Shown in pieces: positions 4,730 to 6,649 of a stretch of 6,649 nucleotides of DNA; the stretch's first letter is position 1, and each line of letters opens with the position of its first letter. A program made the translations under genes and the position numbers. The notes beneath the pieces are model-generated. The model worked only from the letters and a program-made list of their open reading frames with translations, had not been told where the DNA came from and made no database searches. The stretch spans positions 1 through 6,649 of the forward strand of contig CAYPQL010000057.1 of assembly GCA_964412905.1 (NCBI GenBank), in the 5' to 3' direction. Source of the stretch: CAYPQL01 sp964412905. GTDB taxonomy: Bacteria; Patescibacteriota; Minisyncoccia; JAHIHE01; JAGLIN01.

Positions 4730-6649
4730 TCAATAATATTTTTCAATCTCAACCCCCAAATAATAATATTTTATAATTTCCTGCCAAGCGCTTCCGTTCG
4801 TTGCCATTTGATATGCTCCGACCGCGCTCATTCCCGCGCCGTGGCTGGCGGAAATTTTTGCGGAATCATGCGTCGTGTTTTGCGAATCTTCCACTCCGCC
4901 CCGCAAATATGCGTAATCATCGGAGCAATAAGTCTTGCTCAAAACATCGCAGGCATTTTTTGTTATTCCTCCCGAATCGGATGAATACGCCGCGACAATC
5001 GGCTTGCCGTTGTAATTGATTATATAGCCCGCCGCAGATTTATTGGCCGCCATAATTTTCGGAGCTCTGGCTTCAAAATTATAACCTTTATAAACTTGAT
5101 CATTGCCGTTCCCATTTCTGCTGTTTTTCAAATGAAACGGTTCGCCGCTATGCTTGCCTCCTTTTTCAATATAGGACATCGCGTAAGTTCTGGCAATTGT
5201 TCCAAACGCTTTAAGATATTCCTCCGGGCTGTCGTTAAGCGCCTCGGCTATTCCGTTGACATAATCTTCCAAAGGCAATTCATTGATAACCCATAATTTT
5301 TGCGAGGTCTTTGAATATTTAATTTCAATATTTCCCCTGAATTCATTGTCGTTGGTTTTTTTATCCCAAGCAAGATCCTCATAAGACAAAACTTCTAAAA
5401 TCACATTTTTAGCTGATGGAATAAATTTTATATAATCAGAAGAATTAAAATACGGAATTGTCGTCTGTTCATTTGATAATTTATTTTCAGTTTTATTTAT
5501 CGTTCCGTTTGAATTATAATAATTCACGGCATAGCTTCCGTTCGCGGTAATTTTTACATCCTCGCCGGCGCTGGAATATAAAGCGATTCTTATGTTTGGA
5601 TTATTCTCGCTTGTATTATTTATATCGTTAGAACTTGCATCGCTTGTATTATTTATATCACTAGGATTTGTATCATTAGAATTTGTATTATTTGTTTTGC
5701 CGGTTTCTTCCGCATTATTTTGCGCTGGTGCTTGCGGAGCCGGATTTATATTGACTGTTGTATTTTCTTTCGCAATATATAAATTCATTTCAGCTTTTGA
5801 AATTTCAATAATGTTCGGCCATTTATAGCCCGCTTTCTTAAACTCTTCTGCCGTTTTTATCCATTCCGCTTTGCCGTTTTTTATCACATAAATTTTATCA
5901 GCCCCCTTTTCTTTCAGCAGCGTATTTTCCGGATATTTGACAATTCCTCCGTCGGGATATGCCAAAAATTCGTCTTTGCTTAAAGCAATGACATCCGGCC
6001 ATTTGCTTTTTGTCGCTTCAAAAAGAGCCAGCGAAGTGAACTCTTTTCTTTTCCCGTCTTCTATTTTATAAACCGCGGCAAAGCCATCTCTTTTTATTAA
6101 TGTTCCATCGGAATAAATCATTATGTTTCCATTGGGATAATCTTTGATTTCTTCCGGATTAAGAGAAGCTATCTCGCTCCATTTGTATCCCCTTTTCTCA
6201 AACAGAACCGCGGAAGTTATTTTTCTTTTTTTGCCCGCTTCCAGAATATAAACAGCAGGATTGTCTGAAGATTTTATCAAAAATCCGTCGGGATACAAAA
6301 CTTTTCCGTCCGCGGGATGATTTTCCATTTCGTCCTTGGCGATGGTTATAATATTATTCCATTTATATCCCAATTTTTCAAAAAGCACGGCGGAGGTGAA
6401 TTCCTTTCTTTCGCCGTTTTTTATCAAATAAACTGCTGGAGAATCTTCCACTTTCACCAAAATATTGTCAGGATATTTCATTTTTTCTCCCGCGGGAAAA
6501 TGGTTAAGCTCATCTTCGGTTATGGAAATTGCATTCGCGGGATTGTATTTCAGGACGCTCATTAGCTTGCTTGAAGTAATTTCTCTTCTCTGCTTATTTT
6601 CAACAAGATATACTTCATTTTTTTCCGCTTGCCTGACTAAAATTCCGTC
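4730..6649 (-). CDS. Repeat-bearing SpoIID/LytB-domain cell-wall protein (5' end outside window)
   Basis: The frame stays open to the window edge. ATG 6562 lies inside a repeat (…REITSSKLM|SVLKY…), so it is not the start, and the true N-terminus with any signal peptide is missing. Numbering from 6562, residues 31-263 hold four 60-residue repeats, and a fifth, nearly complete one occupies the upstream end. Residues 264-323 are an Ala/Pro then Asn/Ser/Thr/Asp-rich linker. Residues about 326-610 form a SpoIID/LytB domain: LPLEDYVNGIAEA (429-441) with E440 at the catalytic Glu position, ARTYAMSYI (457-465), NDQVYKGY (487-494), AAYSSDSGG (524-532) and SHGAGMSAVGAYQMA (573-587). Known SpoIID proteins are lytic transglycosylases acting on denuded glycan, and LytB proteins enhance amidases. 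C538 and C546 could form a disulfide. It is probably an exported wall enzyme anchored or targeted by the repeats. The pilin gene follows downstream. Confidence 0.9.
   Translation of the reverse strand, partial: DGILVRQAEKNEVYLVENKQRREITSSKLMSVLKYNPANAISITEDELNHFPAGEKMKYPDNILVKVEDSPAVYLIKNGERKEFTSAVLFEKLGYKWNNIITIAKDEMENHPADGKVLYPDGFLIKSSDNPAVYILEAGKKRKITSAVLFEKRGYKWSEIASLNPEEIKDYPNGNIMIYSDGTLIKRDGFAAVYKIEDGKRKEFTSLALFEATKSKWPDVIALSKDEFLAYPDGGIVKYPENTLLKEKGADKIYVIKNGKAEWIKTAEEFKKAGYKWPNIIEISKAEMNLYIAKENTTVNINPAPQAPAQNNAEETGKTNNTNSNDTNPSDINNTSDASSNDINNTSENNPNIRIALYSSAGEDVKITANGSYAVNYYNSNGTINKTENKLSNEQTTIPYFNSSDYIKFIPSAKNVILEVLSYEDLAWDKKTNDNEFRGNIEIKYSKTSQKLWVINELPLEDYVNGIAEALNDSPEEYLKAFGTIARTYAMSYIEKGGKHSGEPFHLKNSRNGNGNDQVYKGYNFEARAPKIMAANKSAAGYIINYNGKPIVAAYSSDSGGITKNACDVLSKTYCSDDYAYLRGGVEDSQNTTHDSAKISASHGAGMSAVGAYQMATNGSAWQEIIKYYYLGVEIEKYY
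5608..5659 (-). repeat. 33-nt tandem repeat coding part of the Asn-rich linker
   Basis: A 19-base word beginning CGCTTGTATTATTTATA occurs at 5608-5626 and again at 5641-5659, 33 bases apart, and degenerate copies follow to about 5700. It encodes the repeated DINNTS pattern of the linker. The 33-base period keeps frame, so copy-number change would alter linker length without disrupting the protein. Confidence 0.75.
5774..6649 (-). repeat. Array of five 60-residue (180-bp) protein repeats
   Basis: Units lie at 6473-6649 (one codon short at the window edge), 6293-6472, 6113-6292, 5933-6112 and 5774-5932 (shortened at its C-end). The three complete units are exactly 60 residues with no gaps. The shared pattern is PDG-x-L-I-K, x-AVY-x-I, G-K/E-R-K-x-F/I-T-S, LFE-x-x-GYKW-x-x-I, E-x-x-x-YP-x-G. 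The last unit is the most diverged (E-W-I-K-T in place of K-x-F-T-S). Similar repeats occur in surface proteins of Patescibacteria and some Chloroflexi; I know of no proven function. DNA identity between units is low, so the array is old or under protein-level selection. Confidence 0.85.

Noticed and set aside
3133..4732. Alternative genetic code with UGA read as glycine (SR1/Gracilibacteria)
   Set aside because: TGA ends two genes at the expected C-termini and no conserved glycine is encoded by TGA.

Overview
The window looks like a piece of a small-genome, moderately AT-rich bacterium, most likely a Patescibacteria (CPR) lineage of the Parcubacteria type. This is an inference from four things. 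There is a short VirB2/TrbC-like 'T4SS pilin'. There is a SpoIID/LytB wall enzyme carrying a run of 60-residue 'VY-I-GK-R ... GYKW ... YP-G' repeats. Most start codons lack a Shine-Dalgarno (SD) sequence. The genes are short and simply arranged. TGA is used as a stop (ends of the glycosyltransferase and SpoIID genes), so the UGA=Gly code of Gracilibacteria/SR1 does not apply. No rRNA, tRNA, CRISPR array, transposase or phage gene is visible.

Left part (1-1221). A possible 3' end of a plus-strand gene (2-91) faces thpR, an RNA 2',3'-cyclic phosphodiesterase on the minus strand. A compact divergent promoter region (677-726) separates thpR from a small, very AT-rich plus-strand gene. The two promoters share one -35 box, and the thpR transcript is predicted to be leaderless. 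The AT-rich gene encodes an unrecognised protein. Its SD-preceded start codon is one base out of frame with the rest of the reading frame, and it ends in a clean intrinsic terminator.

Middle part (1222-3100). Two tightly spaced plus-strand genes encode the radical SAM protein (AmrS) and the Memo-like protein B (AmrB) of the AmmeMemoRadiSam system. The third usual partner, the AMMECR1-domain protein AmrA, is not in the window.

Right part (3133-6649) is all minus strand and concerns the cell surface. In transcription order it holds a large protein with at least five 60-residue repeats, an Asn/Ser/Thr-rich linker and a SpoIID/LytB domain (its 5' end lies beyond the window), then a T4SS-type pilin, then a family 2 glycosyltransferase. 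The two gaps between these genes each hold a striking palindromic element. One is a REPIN-like pair of inverted G-rich hairpins (4552-4707). The other is a perfect 22-bp inverted repeat with a 4-nt loop (4063-4110).

No complete new defence or mobile system can be claimed. The most unusual points are the divergent promoter with a leaderless thpR, the +1-offset AT-rich gene, the AmrS-AmrB pair without a neighbouring AmrA, and the palindromic elements between the surface genes.
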